Of a DNA stretch of 64,000 bases, positions 1-12,097 are shown piece after piece; position 1 is the first letter of the stretch, and each line of letters opens with the position of its first letter. The translations under genes were made by a program, and so were the position numbers. A model generated the notes under the pieces. That model saw only the letters and a program-made list of their open reading frames with translations, did not search any database and was not told the DNA's origin. Source of the stretch: Cordilura impudica (taxonomy: Eukaryota > Arthropoda > Insecta > Diptera > Scathophagidae); the NCBI GenBank assembly GCA_963682025.1, contig OY821518.1, positions 17,892,422 through 17,956,421 of the forward strand, in the 5' to 3' direction.

Positions 1-330
1 TTCTATTATTTTTACTTATTTCATGCTAATTTTTCGGTATTATTCGTTTTATCGAGCACTAAATCATGACTTCATTACTTCGTTAAATGGCAATTTCGTT
101 GACCCTTCGGTTAGAGAGAAGGTCCCTGGGGACCTTTTTCATTTACAAGCTGAAATTACTCCTATTTCGGCCAGGATATGGTACCCCAAAAGTTACCCTG
201 TTTTCCAAGAGAATTTTGTCAAAAATCGTTTAAAAGATACGCCCAATAGTTTAGTTTTTATTGAGGTTTATTGTTTATTAATTAAGGGTACCAGAAGTGT
301 TTCTAGCCGGAGGGTTAAACCGGAAAACCG
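1..330. other. Unassigned AT-rich sequence
   Basis: No recognised family. An open frame of 128 codons runs from 23 on the plus strand, but its last part overlaps a DINE-like element and its composition matches no domain I know. It is most likely chance or an unrecognised TE fragment. Confidence 0.3.
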
Positions 331-820
331 CTGTATTTTGAAAAATATATACAAACCAAATTTGAGAAAAACCTGTGCAACATTTTTGTTTTTTAATAGA
401 TTTAAGTGAAAATCGAGCAGCAGCTTTACATGGGGGCTATGACAAAGAATTGCCATATAGGGTTTGTTTTTGGACAACTGATAAAAGGATGTAATACATC
501 CACACAAAACCAATTTAACCGAGATTTATATGCTTATTTGGATCTTATGGCAATTTAAGTCGATGTCAACATAGACCGAAGTTCACCAATTTCAATAGCG
601 TTCATGCTATTGTCGATAGAAGCTTATTTTCATTAAAATATTCATACTTGCGACCTGTAGTTTAATTACAAGGTTTACATGGACACACGGACGGACAGAC
701 GGACGGACGGACACCGCTAAATCGACTTAGAAAGTGATTCGGAGTCGATCAGTATAATAAAAGATGGGTCTGGATCAAATATTTTTGGTAGTTACAAACC
801 ACATAGTGGTACAGGGTATA
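331..820 (-). mobile_element. DINE-like (Helentron-type) element, truncated
   Basis: Member of the main dispersed family (family A). On this strand the element reads from the hairpin end at 820 (TATACCC-type block) through the (CCGT)n tract near 690-710 down to about 331, where similarity to the other copies stops, so the TAGTCGG palindrome end is missing. The block read as TTTTTAATAGATTTAAGTGA on the plus strand near 390 is shared with the copies at 32.6 and 36.6 kb. Confidence 0.75.
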
Positions 821-2265
821 AAAATTAGAAGCAATGTCACCAATTTGCTTTATTTAGGGTCTGTAAACGCATGGCGTAGGTTTGCTAGGGTCAGTCGAAA
901 ATGGCTGTGATTTTGTTATTTGTTTGATTCTCGGATACAAAAATAAATACTAAAATAAACTTAATATGATAAAGTTTTCCTGCAGTCATAAACATCAGTA
1001 CAGTACACCTTGTGGTACGGTTTTTTGCTAGCATAATTTTTTAATCAAATAACCAAAAAGAAAAAAAACCATATTAATATATACCACATTTTGTTGGTTT
1101 CACAACTACAAACTAAATAACAGACGTTTATATTTGATATTTGATTTTCTGAAAAATACTTTTAAAGCAGCAATAACCTTAAACTCAAACACACACTCAA
1201 AATTGCATTTTCATGTATGTCTGTTTGCATGGTCCTTGCAAATGCAGCCAATAAACAATTTAAAAAGTCACTTAATTTATCGATTTACTTAAACAGCAAA
1301 TACTCAAAAACAAACAACTACAAAATTAATTGTTTTTTTTTTTTTACTTTCTACTACAAAAGGAATGCATATTGCTATGGCACGGCAGTGAAACATATAC
1401 CCACTCACATTTAAATTCGCATACAAATGCAGCATCTAAACATCAATTAAAATGCTTGGCTGAAGCAGAAATAAACAAACAAACAAACAAACAAATAGAA
1501 CGACATATAGCCTCTACTATTTTCATATATAATTGCTCCAAACGATGTATGTGCAATTCGAAAGTTTACTCGTAATAGGACAATTTCCATTATACGCAAA
1601 GAACAAATGCTGCCGTGTGTGTGTCGATGCAATTGTAGGTATAGGTATTTTATTATGCTACTGATTATGTATGTACGAGTATGTTTCGAAATTTATGTAT
1701 TGGTCTGAATGCATGTTTTGTTGTAGAGATGAGGAATATATGTATGTATGTGGAAATGTGTATATGTTTGTTTAAATCAGGTTATAGAAGAAAAGTGAAA
1801 TATTTGTGTTTGCTGTAGTAATGAATAAATTGTCAATATTCGTTCGTAATTGTTCAATGGGATTTCTTTTTTGTACCTTTTATGTGTTTAACCCTCGTTT
1901 AATTGTAGCGTTGGGTTGGGGATAGCAAAACTGCTACAAAATAGCTACAAAATAATGTTGAAATTGTTCTTTGTTCTAGAAATAGTTCAGTTATTTGTTT
2001 GAATTTACTTGTTGCCTTTAATGGTTTAATTTCCTTTTAACATTGTGCGACTTTTCAAATTTAATATTGATAGTTATTTTAATGAAGGCTAACGATATTA
2101 AGGTCATGGTATAAAACAACAGTTAACGAAGTAAATATTAGTCATTGATACGGTTTGGTAAGGGAGGGGTAATTTTCATTTTAAATGAATACAACATTGA
2201 CAGGTGGTGCTTTAAAGAAGATATGTTCTGGGCTTAATTTTATGGAAAACTTTTAGAGTTTACTA
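821..2265. other. Gene-free AT-rich interval
   Basis: No coding signal seen. It holds a (CAAA)n microsatellite around 1473-1497 and short (ATGT)n-type tracts near 1670-1760. Short open frames here are interrupted and low in complexity. Confidence 0.5.
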
Positions 2266-2630
2266 ATGCCGTTTTTTTTTCTGACAAAAAATGTCACATT
2301 TTATTTGCACTTTTTTGAAAAGTTGATTTTTTATATATTCTGAATTAAGAGCAACCTTATCTTATACATCAGTCGAAAAGTCTCAAAGTCCTGTGCTCAT
2401 AAAAAGTAAACAATTTTTATTATTATCCTCTTTGAAGCCATACGGTTGAAAATATTCAAAAAAGGCGTATAATGAGGAAATATTTTCGCACTACGACCTG
2501 AAAGAAGTCAATGGCTGCAATTTTTTGCGATTTGCGATTGACGTCTAAAATAATGTTGCTCTTAATTCAGAATATATATAGAAAAGTGCAAATAAAATGC
2601 GACATTTTCGTCAGAAAAGAAAACGGAAGA
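2266..2630. mobile_element. MITE-like inverted-repeat element
   Basis: Two arms of about 75-85 bp face each other: 2266-2356 contains CCGTTTTTTTTCTGAC, TTTTATTTGCAC and ATTCTGAATTAAGAGCAAC, and 2545-2630 contains their reverse complements. The ~190-bp spacer has no coding signal. This is the shape of a non-autonomous DNA transposon. The superfamily and target duplication could not be assigned. Confidence 0.55.
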
Positions 2631-2812
2631 AGTTACAGTCACAAGATTCCAACTTAGCCTATATCGAGTTAATTGTAGAGTTCCATTGCACATGGAGTTT
2701 CTCTAGTATATCAAACTAGAGAAATCGCATACGAATTGCAAATAATAAACAAAAATATATATATCATCCGATTATAACGCCGAAAATTACAGAATACGTA
2801 ATCTATTAATTT

Positions 2813-3612
2813 TATACCCTATACCACTATGTGGTTTGGGTATAATGACTTTGTGCTGCTGTTTGTAACTACCAAAAATATTTGACCTAGACCCATCTTT
2901 AATTATACCGATCGAATCAGAATCACTATCTGATTCGATTTAACGATGTCCGTCCGTCCGTCCGTCTGTGTGTCCATGTAAAGCTTGTAATCAAACTGCA
3001 GATCGCAAATATGAATATATTTTGATGAAATTTGGTATATAAGCTTCTATCACCCATAGGATGAACGCTATTGAAATTGGTGAGAATAGGTCCATGTTCA
3101 GACCTAGCCCCCATACAAATGACCCCTATGAAATCGACTTAAATTGCCATAAGATCCAACTTATCATATGAATCTTAGTCAAATTGGGTTTGTATGTGTT
3201 TATTACATCCACTAATCAGTAGTCCAAAAATGATCCCTATGGGACAAGTCTTAGTCAAAGGCCCCATATAGAGCTGCTTCCCGATCTTCACTTATATCTA
3301 CCAAAAAAAAACAAAAATATTGCACTGATTCTTCTCAAATTTTGTTTGTATATATTTTTGCAAAATACAAGAAACCTTACCAAACATGGTCAGGATCGGT
3401 CCATTTTTGGGCCTAGTCCCCATATAGATATAGCATCCGATATGAACTTTTTCATATCTGCAGACAAAAAAATTTATAAAAATCCCACTCAAATTTGGTT
3501 TATGCTTATTTTTTATGTCCAGTTATTTGGGCCTATAGGGTACGGTCTCTACACGCATGGTATAGGGTATCCTATAGTCGGTCTGGACCGACTATAATTT
3601 TCTTACTTGTTT
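2813..3612 (+). mobile_element. DINE-like element, near full length
   Basis: Starts with the hairpin TATACCC...ACCAC-TAT-GTGGT...GGGTATA, then the conserved block ending in AACGATGTCCGTCCG with a short CCGT tract. It ends with the TAGTCGGTC...GACCGACTA palindrome and a CTTACTTGTTT tail. This copy is about 800 bp and non-coding. The layout is that of Drosophila DINE-1/Helentron non-autonomous elements (known family); assignment to that group is by structure and end motifs. Confidence 0.85.
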
Positions 3613-3624
3613 GTTTTCTTTTTA

Positions 3625-3983
3625 TCTATAATATTAATAGGCTGGGCGATTTTTCGTTACAGATTTTTTGTTCTACGATTTTGTCCCGCCTTTACCAAAC
3701 ATATATCATTTGGAAGGTATTTCCTTTAGCTGTTACTTATATTTACAGATTTTAAATTTTTTCCTTTATTTTGAGTAAATTGCACTTAAAGTTGCTACTA
3801 ACACATACATAAAATTATACATATGCTATGTGTGCATTTATTACATTTTTTAATGTGTTTCTTAATGAGTTTGTCATCTTCATTCACAATAATAATAAGC
3901 CAAAAAAGTGTTGGTTTGTGAATTGGCTTAGTTGAAATTTACCTAGAAATTGCACTCGAATTCCGAGCGCTGGAATCTGCTAG
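3625..3983 (+). mobile_element. Non-autonomous Helitron-like element (family C)
   Basis: Begins TCTATAATATTAATAGGC and ends GGAATCTGCTAG. The left flank base is A and the right flank base is T, matching the Helitron rule of insertion between A and T. Just before the end, family members carry a short hairpin of CTCGAA/TTCGAG type; it is slightly mutated here. It lies 12 bp downstream of a DINE-like copy. Confidence 0.75.
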
Positions 3984-4438
3984 TTTTGATAATTATGAAA
4001 TCCGTCCGTTGTAAAGTAAAAGGCACTTTAGTTTACTGTAAACAAAATTTAAACTAAAAATATTTTCAATGTGTGTTTAATATTACGGATATAAAATATT
4101 CCCAATATTTTTCATATTTCGATCTGGCAACCCTAAAAATAGTTAGAGCTTATTTCGGATGTCTTTCAATTTGCTTCTATGACGTTTAGTTTTCGAGTAA
4201 CAAGTGATCGTGTTGCGCAGAATTTTACAATTTATTTATTTTCTTTTAGCACATGTGTAGACAATCAAAATAAGAAAAAAAAAAATAGTTTTTGGCCAAT
4301 GTATTATACCCTATACATGAATCTGAAACTCAATATTAAAACCAATTTTGGATACGGTTACCATTTTGCAATATATTTAATCCTTTAATTCCTAAGAGAA
4401 ACATAAGGCCGTTATAAGAGTAAGCCTTTACATTCTAT
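3984..4438. other. Unassigned intergenic sequence
   Basis: No gene seen. A block at about 4122-4138 reads in reverse as TAGGGTTGCCAGATC, like the end of some insect DNA transposons, but no partner end was found. Confidence 0.35.
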
Positions 4439-4813
4439 CTAGCGGATCCCAGCCCCCAAAATTCAAGTGCAATTTCTAAGAAAATTAATTTTTTCATTCA
4501 ATTATAAATATTCGTTGAACACACATAATATATGTAACTAGATTTGTTAATAAATAATCATATAAGAGCCTAAAGGTATGCTCAACAATTTCAGTCAATT
4601 GTATAGTTTTAAATATTGATTTTATGTATGTGTTAATAGCAGCCTTAAATGCAATTTACTCAAAAAAATGTTCCAGAAGGTGCAAGTCTGTAAATATGGT
4701 GAACAGCTAAAAAGGAAATACCTTTCAAATAGTATATTTTTATCAAAAATCGGTTGGTAATTAAGGTTGTAAAATCGGTCACAAGAAATCGCCTTGTCTA
4801 TTGATATTATAGA
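4439..4813 (-). mobile_element. Non-autonomous Helitron-like element (family C)
   Basis: Reverse-oriented copy: the CTAG end is at 4439-4442 and the TC start is at 4812-4813. Flanking bases fit insertion between A and T. It carries the family's GAAAGGTATTTCCTTTTTAGC-like block, seen in reverse near 4710. It directly abuts the 5' end of the LINE that follows. Confidence 0.75.
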
Positions 4814-4955
4814 TAACCAGTCTACTTACAACTGTCAGCTGTGAACGACGTGTCTTTTTCTCCGCTTAAGTGTATAATTTATTTATTTAAAAAAAAAAAA
4901 AAAACAAATCAAATAAATTAATAAACGAAGAGCCCAAGATAAACCTGAGGACTTA

Positions 4956-5412
4956 ATGTCCTCAGTAAATTCTTCCGGTAGTAAAATGAGGAAGGTTAAC
5001 TATTGGACTCCTTTGCAAGCATTGGATGAAGATGAATATGCTAATATTGCAACAAATATAGACACTCAAGTGCAAAACACCAATAAAGAATTTATTTCAC
5101 CTATAAAAGTTCTTTCTCACAATTGTGAAACATTTCATAATATGTTTAAAGTAGCTGGTATGACTAAATACTGCATCAAAAAAATTCAGTTGGAATTAAA
5201 ATAATTTGTAAAACAAAAGACACTTTCAACATGATTATTACTATTCTTAAAGAACATAATTGTCAATTTTTTGTTCATGAATCAAAACTCGATAAACCAT
5301 TTAAGTTTTTCTTATTCGGCCTTGATGGAAAATCAACTGATGAAGTTAAAAAACAACTTATTTCTCTTAAGTATAATTGCACAGATGTTAAAAAAGTTGA
5401 AAAAGAAATATA
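4956..5412 (+). pseudogene. LINE gag (ORF1) remnant
   Basis: The first frame starts MSSVNSSGSK at 4956 and stops at 5204. A second frame from 5231 carries LKEHNCQFFVHESKLDKPFK and YNCTDVKKVEK, which resembles the region just before the zinc knuckles (PRE_C2HC-like) in gag proteins of Jockey-type elements. The CCHC knuckles that should follow are absent: sequence jumps to the start of pol by 5494. The protein would bind element RNA in an intact copy. Frame breaks and the deletion make this copy dead. Confidence 0.7.
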
Positions 5413-5493
5413 ATGAATATGTGGATACTCTCTATATTGTTTTATGTTATCACACAATTAGCAACAAAATATTTGTAATATATATAAGTTATA

Positions 5494-7378
5494 ATGGCAG
5501 TTACACAATTAAATATAATCTTTTGGAATTGTAGAAGCTTAAGAAATAAATATTTAGAACTTTATGATTTTTTAGATACTAATAATATAGATTTATATAT
5601 TCTTATGGAAACCTGGTTATCAAGCAATGTAAATATTCCCCAAATGGGCTATTAATGTGTACGTTGTGATCGAGATTCCATTCGAAACACAGCAGATCTT
5701 ATAATTATGAAAAAATATTGCACAACAATTCGATATGAAATATCTAAACTGAGAAATAAAACATGGAACAATAAAATAAAAGATTTAGATAAATCATCCA
5801 AACAGTTTTGGAATATAGCGAAGTGCCTAAGAATGAAAAAAGTATTTGTACCTCCTATAATAGGAAATACGACTATACATTATAGTGACGAAGACAAGGC
5901 AAACCAACTTGCTTATAATTTTTTCAAAAACCACAAGCTTTCAGAAGACTTGGGGGAACAATCACATGCCTCAATGCTTAATACTATTAATGACCAATTT
6001 TCTGCTATTGATATTATAACAGACCCAACAGATTATGTAGAAACTGATGAAATAAGGTTAATAATTAAGGAACTAAAACCCCGAAAAGCAGCCGGCACAG
6101 ATGGCATTAAAAATTTAATGTTACAACAATTACCTAATTGTGCTATTATTTATTTTTGCTTCATAATAAATTGCTGTTTAAAATTACAACATTTTCCAAA
6201 AATCTGGAAAACTGCGAAAGTAGTTCCCATTTTAAAGCCAAACAAACCACCAAATTTAGTAAATAGTTACCGCCCAATTAGTTTATTGAGCAGCCTTAAT
6301 AAAATCCTAGAAAAGGTACTAAAAACTAGAATTTCAAAATTTATTGATCAGCATTGTATTGTTCCATTACATCAGTTTGGCTTTAGACCATATCATAGCA
6401 CCACCCATCAAATTAAACGGTTATATAACCATATTTATACGGGTTTCAAATACAGCAATTCCACAATTTTGGTTACCTTGGACATAGAAAAAGCGTTCGA
6501 TTCTGTATGGCACAATGGTTTATTGTACAAGATGATTCAATTTAATTTTCCGCTTTATCTTATTAAAACTGTTGAATCATTTTAAACAACAGATATTTTT
6601 GTGTTTGGCTAAATGATAAATATTCTGATCTCTTAGAGATTCTAGCCGGAGTTCCACAAGGTTCAGTTTTAGGACCAATCTTGTATATTTTATATTGTTC
6701 TGATATGCCAGATCTTAATGGTTGTAACTGTGCTACCTATGCTGATGATACCTGCTTATTTTTTTTTCTCATGAATTTGGTCGAAATATAGTGACCATAT
6801 TACAATGCGCACTAGACGAATTAACAAATTATTTTCAAAAGTGGAAAATTAAGATTAATGAGGAGAAAACTCAAGCTGTATTTTTTACTCGAGAAGGCAA
6901 AACTTGTTTCTGTCCCACTAATCAATTGTACATTAATGGGGCAAGAATTCCGTGGAGTGAGAATGTTAAGTACTTAGGGGTGTATATGGATCGGAAATTA
7001 ATATTTGAGCTACACATAAAAAGACAAATTGAAAAATTCAACATGGCTAGAAATATGCTGTATCCACTTATAAGACGTGGATCACATTTAAGCCATGAAA
7101 ACAAAATAATTCTATCTAAAATAGTTTTCCAATCAATTTTGCTCTATGCATGCCCAGCTTGGGGCGCTTGCGCTGCATCGCACATTAAAAAATTACAAAT
7201 ATGTCAAAACAAGCTGTTAAAAATGATGCTAAACCGACCATGGCACTTTTCCACCCGAATCCTTCACAACGGCAACAATATAAAGCTAATTCGGGACAGA
7301 ATAAACACCGTCACGGAACGCTTTAAATTTTTCAGTAGTATTTCTGAAAATTCACTTATTTCTAACTTGTATAACTAA
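5494..7378 (+). pseudogene. LINE pol (AP endonuclease plus reverse transcriptase) remnant
   Basis: The frame opens MAVTQLNIIFWNCRSLRNKY (endonuclease N-terminus, with ETW at about 5609) and hits TAA near 5653. It then jumps, still in frame, to the pre-RT region at about 5707, so most of the endonuclease catalytic core is deleted. RT motifs follow: YRPISLLSSLNKILEKVL, DIEKAFDSVWHN (motif A), a frameshift near 6585, AGVPQGSVLGP (motif B) and YADD (motif C, 6738-6749). After another shift comes a C-terminal part from 6791 ending at 7378, with KYLGVYMDRKL. Motif order and wording fit the Jockey clade. It cannot make a working enzyme as it stands. Confidence 0.85.
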
Positions 7379-7728
7379 ATATTGTCCATATACCTGCATA
7401 CATATAGCCTTAGGCTGTAGGTATGCATGTATATGCACTTTACACCCCTTTTTTTTCTACCATTATATAAACTTATAACTAATATAAGTAATATAACAAA
7501 CTAATAATAATAGACAAATACTTTTGTCTCAATGTATTACATCAAAGGCTTTAAATAAAATATCCTCTGAAATATATAATTTATTCATTCAAAAATATTG
7601 TTATTTTTGTAATATAAAATGTTTATATCTTAGATGAAAAGTTTAATAATAACTAAAACTCTGTAAATTGTGTGATAACAGTAGGTTAAGCAATTATTTT
7701 TAATAAATTTTATATAAAAAAAAAAAAA

Positions 7729-8360
7729 AATATTATAGATAGCTTTTAAATTCATATTTATTTATTTTTTTAGACAATGCGAAATAATTAGCTTCTATCT
7801 AAGAAATTACATTATTTTTCTCTTACAGAGACAAGCGTCAACGAGAATTGAAGTCGGCTAAATCTTACTATAGCTAAGAAAATATATTCACCTATGGAAA
7901 CTTTTAGTTGGTTTTACCATTAAAAGCGTAAAAAAACTTAAGGTTTTATTTTTGTTTTTAACAATATTTTTAATTCCAATGCTTAAATTTATATTCATTT
8001 TATTTTGTTTTCTAATCCGTTTTCTAAACTAATATTTGAAAATAAAAAGCTGATTAAGACAGCTAATTCAGCAAATATATATTATATGAACTCTTTCGCC
8101 CACAGCTCTCACACAAAGTTTAACAAAAAAAAAAAAAAACAATAATAAGAGAAACATAGAAAAATAATTTTTTTTTTCAGGTTTTTTTCAGCTGCTCTGG
8201 ATATTAGCGAATCATTTTGGCTAATAATGAGAAACCCGTTTAACCTATTGAGATCTTGTATGTGATTTGCACAGGCGGACAGACAGACATGGCCATATCC
8301 ACGCGTGCTGAAAAGATAAAAAATAAATATAATTTTTATGGAGCCCAGCTCTTTTTCTAA
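7729..8360. other. Gene-free AT-rich interval
   Basis: No coding signal or recognised repeat. There is a short GGCGGACAGACAGACATGG block at about 8273, reminiscent of the tetranucleotide tract of DINE-like elements, but without the rest of such an element. Confidence 0.4.
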
Positions 8361-8545
8361 TCTATAATATTAATAGATATGGCGATTTGTTGTGACCGAT
8401 GATTTGTTAAACAGTTTTCGCCAGATTTTGACCAAACGTATCTTATTTGAAAGGTATTTCTTTTTAGCTGTCCACAAAATTTACAGATTTTTTAATTTAT
8501 ATAAAATTGCTACTAATACATACATGAAATTATACAATGCTATCC
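8361..8545 (+). mobile_element. Helitron-like element (family C), 3'-truncated
   Basis: Starts TCTATAATATTAATAG after an A and follows the family through the TTGACC-AAACGTATCTTATTTG block to about 8545, where similarity ends. The CTAG end is missing. Confidence 0.65.
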
Positions 8546-8801
8546 CAGTATGCATTGAGAAATTATTTCTCCAATGTTGGAGAAAAGTTAAGTTCTCAAA
8601 TTGATGTCCAATGTCATTTTCAACTTGAGTTGAAAAAGTGGAAACTTAAAATTTTTTTCCAAACTTTGAGAAATATTTTAACTCTCAATTGGATGTGCAA
8701 CGCTTTTCTCCACGTGAAACCAAACATTTTTTCAACTTGGATACGATTTTTGTTAAGTTTGAGATATTATTTTAATATGTCATAAATAATAAATTAAATT
8801 A
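8546..8801. other. Unassigned sequence
   Basis: About 250 bp with repeated TTGAGTTGAAAAAGTGGAAA-like wording but no recognised family and no gene. Confidence 0.3.
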
Positions 8802-9582
8802 AACAAGTAGGAAAATTATGGTCGGTCTAGACCGACCATACGATACCCTATACCATGGTTTAGGGACCTTAACGCTTCGGTCCAACTAATTGGATACAGA
8901 AAATAAGAACAAACCGAATTTGAGTCGCATTGTTATTAATTTTTCTGGCTGCAGATATGAAAAAGTTCATATCGGGTGCTATATTTATATGGGGACTAGG
9001 TCGAAAAATGGACCGATCCTAACCACATTTGGTAAAGTAACCTATATTATGAAAAAATGTACACAAACCTAATTTTAAAAAAATTTCTGCAATATTTTTT
9101 TTTTTGATAGATTAAAGTGAAGATCAGGAAGCAGCTCTATATGGGGCCTATGACTAAGAATTGTCCTACAGGTTTTATTTTTGGACTGCTGATTAACGGA
9201 TATAATAAACACATACAAACCCAATTTAAATGAGATCTATGTGCTAATTTGGATCTTATGGCAATTTATGTCGATTTCATAGGGGTCATTTGTATGGGGC
9301 CTAGGTCTGAACATGGGCCGAATTTCACCAATTTCAATAGTTTTCATCCTATGGCCGAGAAAAGTTTATATACCAAATTTCATCAAAACATGTTCGACCT
9401 GTAATTTGATTACAAGGTTTACAATGACAAACGGACGGACGGACGGACATCGCTAAATCGACTCAGAAAGTGATTATGAGTCGATCGGTATAATAAAAAC
9501 TGTGTCTAGGCCAAATATTTGTGCTAGTTACAAAGAGCAGCACAAAGTCATTATACCCAAACCCCATAGTGGTATAGGGTAT
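8802..9582 (-). mobile_element. DINE-like element, near full length
   Basis: Reverse copy: AACAAGTAGGAAAATTATGG, then GTCGGTC...GACCGAC at 8822-8837, and at the right end ATAGTGGTATAGGGTAT. A (GGAC)n tract lies at about 9430-9448. About 780 bp, non-coding. Confidence 0.82.
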
Positions 9583-9719
9583 GAAAACAATTCGGCTGTG
9601 CTGAATTTTGAATACATTCCAGCTGTATCTTAAATGCAACATCATAACCACTGTTGGATCCAGTTACCATTTTAATATATGTACTTTACATTTAAGTGCT
9701 AATGCCGTAAATTATATAT

Positions 9720-9890
9720 TCTTGTTCCTTATAACAACTCGATTCGATATAGCAATGTCCGTCCGTCCATCTGTCTGTCTGGCTGTTGAAATCACGCATA
9801 TCACAAAATAAACCATTTACCCGGGTAGGCGTAGGATAATATTGTTTGACATTATTTCGAACAGATATGTGTTTAAAACGGCCAAAAATT
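9720..9890 (+). repeat. DINE-like family G fragment
   Basis: Shares with 56505-56690 an ordered series of blocks: CTTATAACAACTCGATTCG, an AATGTCCGTCCGTCCATCTG tract, AATCACGCATATCACAAAAT, AAACCATTTACC and GACATTATTTCGAACAG. The GATTCGATATAGCAATGTCC wording echoes DINE-1-type elements. The outer ends are not seen, so the borders are approximate. Confidence 0.55.
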
Positions 9891-9892
9891 TT

Positions 9893-10262
9893 TGATATGT
9901 TAACATCTATACGCGCAGGGGGGTAAATTTCTATTTCACAATACAATCACAAAAACAGCGTAACACAAATCGGTGAGAGCTGTAACACAAATCGGTGTGT
10001 GACTTATGATTGTAGTGGTGAAAAAATTATGATATAAAATTGTTTTTTATGCCACTTTTTTAAAAGCGTCATCTATATATCACTTATATACGTTTATATT
10101 GGGATATTTTTAACGTTTTAAAGCAAAGGGTTGTTTAATTAGCTGAAACAGTTTTTGCTGTAAGTGATACATAGATGACGCTTTCTGTTTGATTTTAAAA
10201 AATTACATAAAAAATTACTAGATGTTTACACATCTCCCCTGTAATCGGACTCAGATTGATTT
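9893..10262 (+). mobile_element. Family B MITE
   Basis: Runs from TGATATGTTAACATCTATAC to ACTAGATGTTTACACATCTC plus a short GATCGGACTCA-type tail (GTAATCGGACTCAGA here). Internally two inverted blocks, AAAAGCGTCATCTATATATC near 10065 and its reverse near 10165, form a long imperfect hairpin. Near-identical to the copy nested in the Helitron at 38.1 kb. Confidence 0.75.
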
Positions 10263-12089
10263 TTTTATTGTTAAGTTTATCACATTGTCAAGTTTTTCAA
10301 ATAATTTGTTGTTTTTTAGTTCAGATTCGCCATAACCGAATTTAACACTTGCTCTAGAATAGTCCGTATTAAAAATAAATTATTTCATTATATTTAAAAT
10401 TATTTGATAGAGAAAAAATGGTTATTTGTCTTCCAGTGTTTTACCTCAAATTAACACGATTTTGTGGCGCTTCTGTTATACATTGTACATATATTAGAAT
10501 TTAACAAAAATCAAATGGTAATAGTCGATTTTCATCACACAAAAACAAAGCAGAAACTTTGTAAATCTACCGCATTTTCTGGTCTCCAATTTGCAAATAA
10601 CAAAAATAAAAAAAATTATTTCCAGAATACACATTCCAGTGTAGTGCTTTTTTTTAATGACGAACTAATACAAACAAGCAAACAAAAAATCCGAACAGGG
10701 ACATACAGGCATCAGCAATTTTACATGCTAAAAACATCAACATGTTAAAGATGTGCTGCGCTTTTGTTATGCTTGACAAACCATATGCAGGTACATGTCT
10801 GTTCATGTGCTTAGCCGGAATGACTGACTGTCTGACTGACTGACTGTCTGAAATGTATATGATTATAAATGAAAATTTTATAAAACTCATAGTTACAGAC
10901 TTTCCATTGAAATGCATGTATTCAATTGTGGCTACATCAATGATGAACATACACACATACATACATACATACATTAAGTGACTGTACGAGTCTATTCATT
11001 TTCAAATATTGGCTAACATTTGCTCTCATCTTTATCTCCCACCACCTACAACTACATTCAGAAAAACCGACCATGTTCTAAAACTTGTTTTGTGCACTCT
11101 CATGTATTGATCTGAATAGAAAAATAAATTTCGTTGATTTGTTACCATTATACTATTTGGTAGTTTTGTCAAATGTGAACATTGTGGTAAATCGAGTTTT
11201 ATCGTTAAATCATACTAAAAATACACTTGCCTGGTCTGTAACCCGCTTTGATGGAATCGATAGTTTTATTCATACACATTTACACATGAACCCATAAAAT
11301 GAGTCAATGTGTAGAGAAAAATTTAAATATTGGGATGTTGCTAATATACATCTCTGCATTTGCATTCTTGTTATTTAATTCTATTTTATTTTCTATTTGG
11401 AATTCTGTTGTGTTTTGTGTAATCCAAAGTGATTTGTTTGTATGCATTCAATAGAAAATACTTCTATAAATATACATACATACATACAGTTGTTTGAAAT
11501 TTATGTGTTGGTATGCAAAATAAATAATTTTTATTTAAAACCAGCAGATTTAACAAACTATTTTGATTAAATTGTTGCAAAAAGAGAAAAAAAAGAAAAT
11601 TGTTGACTTTTCAATAAATAATTATGGTAAATATTAAATATGATGAATACAAAAGAAAAAAAAAGTTATTTATTAATTTTTATTAAAAAGTTATAAAAGA
11701 AAATTTGATTGAAAATATTTTCTATGAAAGCAATTTCTGTATAAAGGGCAGTTGGCAGTTAGAAATTAATTTTAGTTCAAAAAGCCTTTTTTATAAGAAA
11801 TATATTGTAATAAAAGTAATATTTTAACTTATGAAAAACCAAGGACAGCATCTTTTTAATATAGGTGGTTGATTTACAGGAGACTGAATTATTTCTTAGG
11901 TTTAGCACATTTTAACTACCCAAGCAGCGCCTTTTTGAACAAAGTAACGATAAATTGGTGCTTTTCTTATGAAAAGGGGGCTTGAAAAATCTTAACATAT
12001 ACAAAAGTTAATAATAAGGAAACTATTGAACCTAGAGGCTAATTTTTTCTTTAATTAGAATTATATGAAAGTTTACAAAAAAGATCTAG
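10263..12089. other. Gene-free AT-rich interval
   Basis: No gene supported. Contains (GACT)n-like repeats at about 10822-10850, a (CATA)n microsatellite at 10951-10974 and another short (CATA)n at 11470-11487. Confidence 0.5.
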
Positions 12090-12097
12090 TTATAATC
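12090..12097. repeat. Left target-site duplication of hAT element
   Basis: TTATAATC immediately before the CAG terminus; the same eight bases follow the right terminus at 13850-13857. An 8-bp duplication is the hallmark of hAT insertion. Confidence 0.85.

Larger units (their letters stand above)
4817..7728 (+). mobile_element. Jockey-clade LINE, internally deleted
   Basis: Non-LTR retrotransposon remnant: a short 5' leader from about 4817, a gag remnant (4956-5412), a pol remnant (5494-7378), an AT-rich 3' UTR and an A-rich tail at about 7714-7728. Compared with a normal ~4-5 kb Jockey element it lacks the gag zinc knuckles and most of the endonuclease. No clear target duplication was found. 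Confidence 0.85.

Noticed and set aside
23..409. 128-codon frame at the left edge
   Set aside because: Its end runs into a non-coding DINE-like element and it matches no family I recognise.
3346..3597. Frames of about 60-90 codons repeated across the window (e.g. MYIFLQNTRDFTKHDQDRSI and MSGIFINFFGCRYEKVHIGC)
   Set aside because: They are conceptual translations of the non-coding DINE-like family; the similarity is at DNA level and both strands are equally open.
4122..4138. TAGGGTTGCCAGATC-like transposon end (reversed)
   Set aside because: No partner terminus, transposase or target duplication was found.
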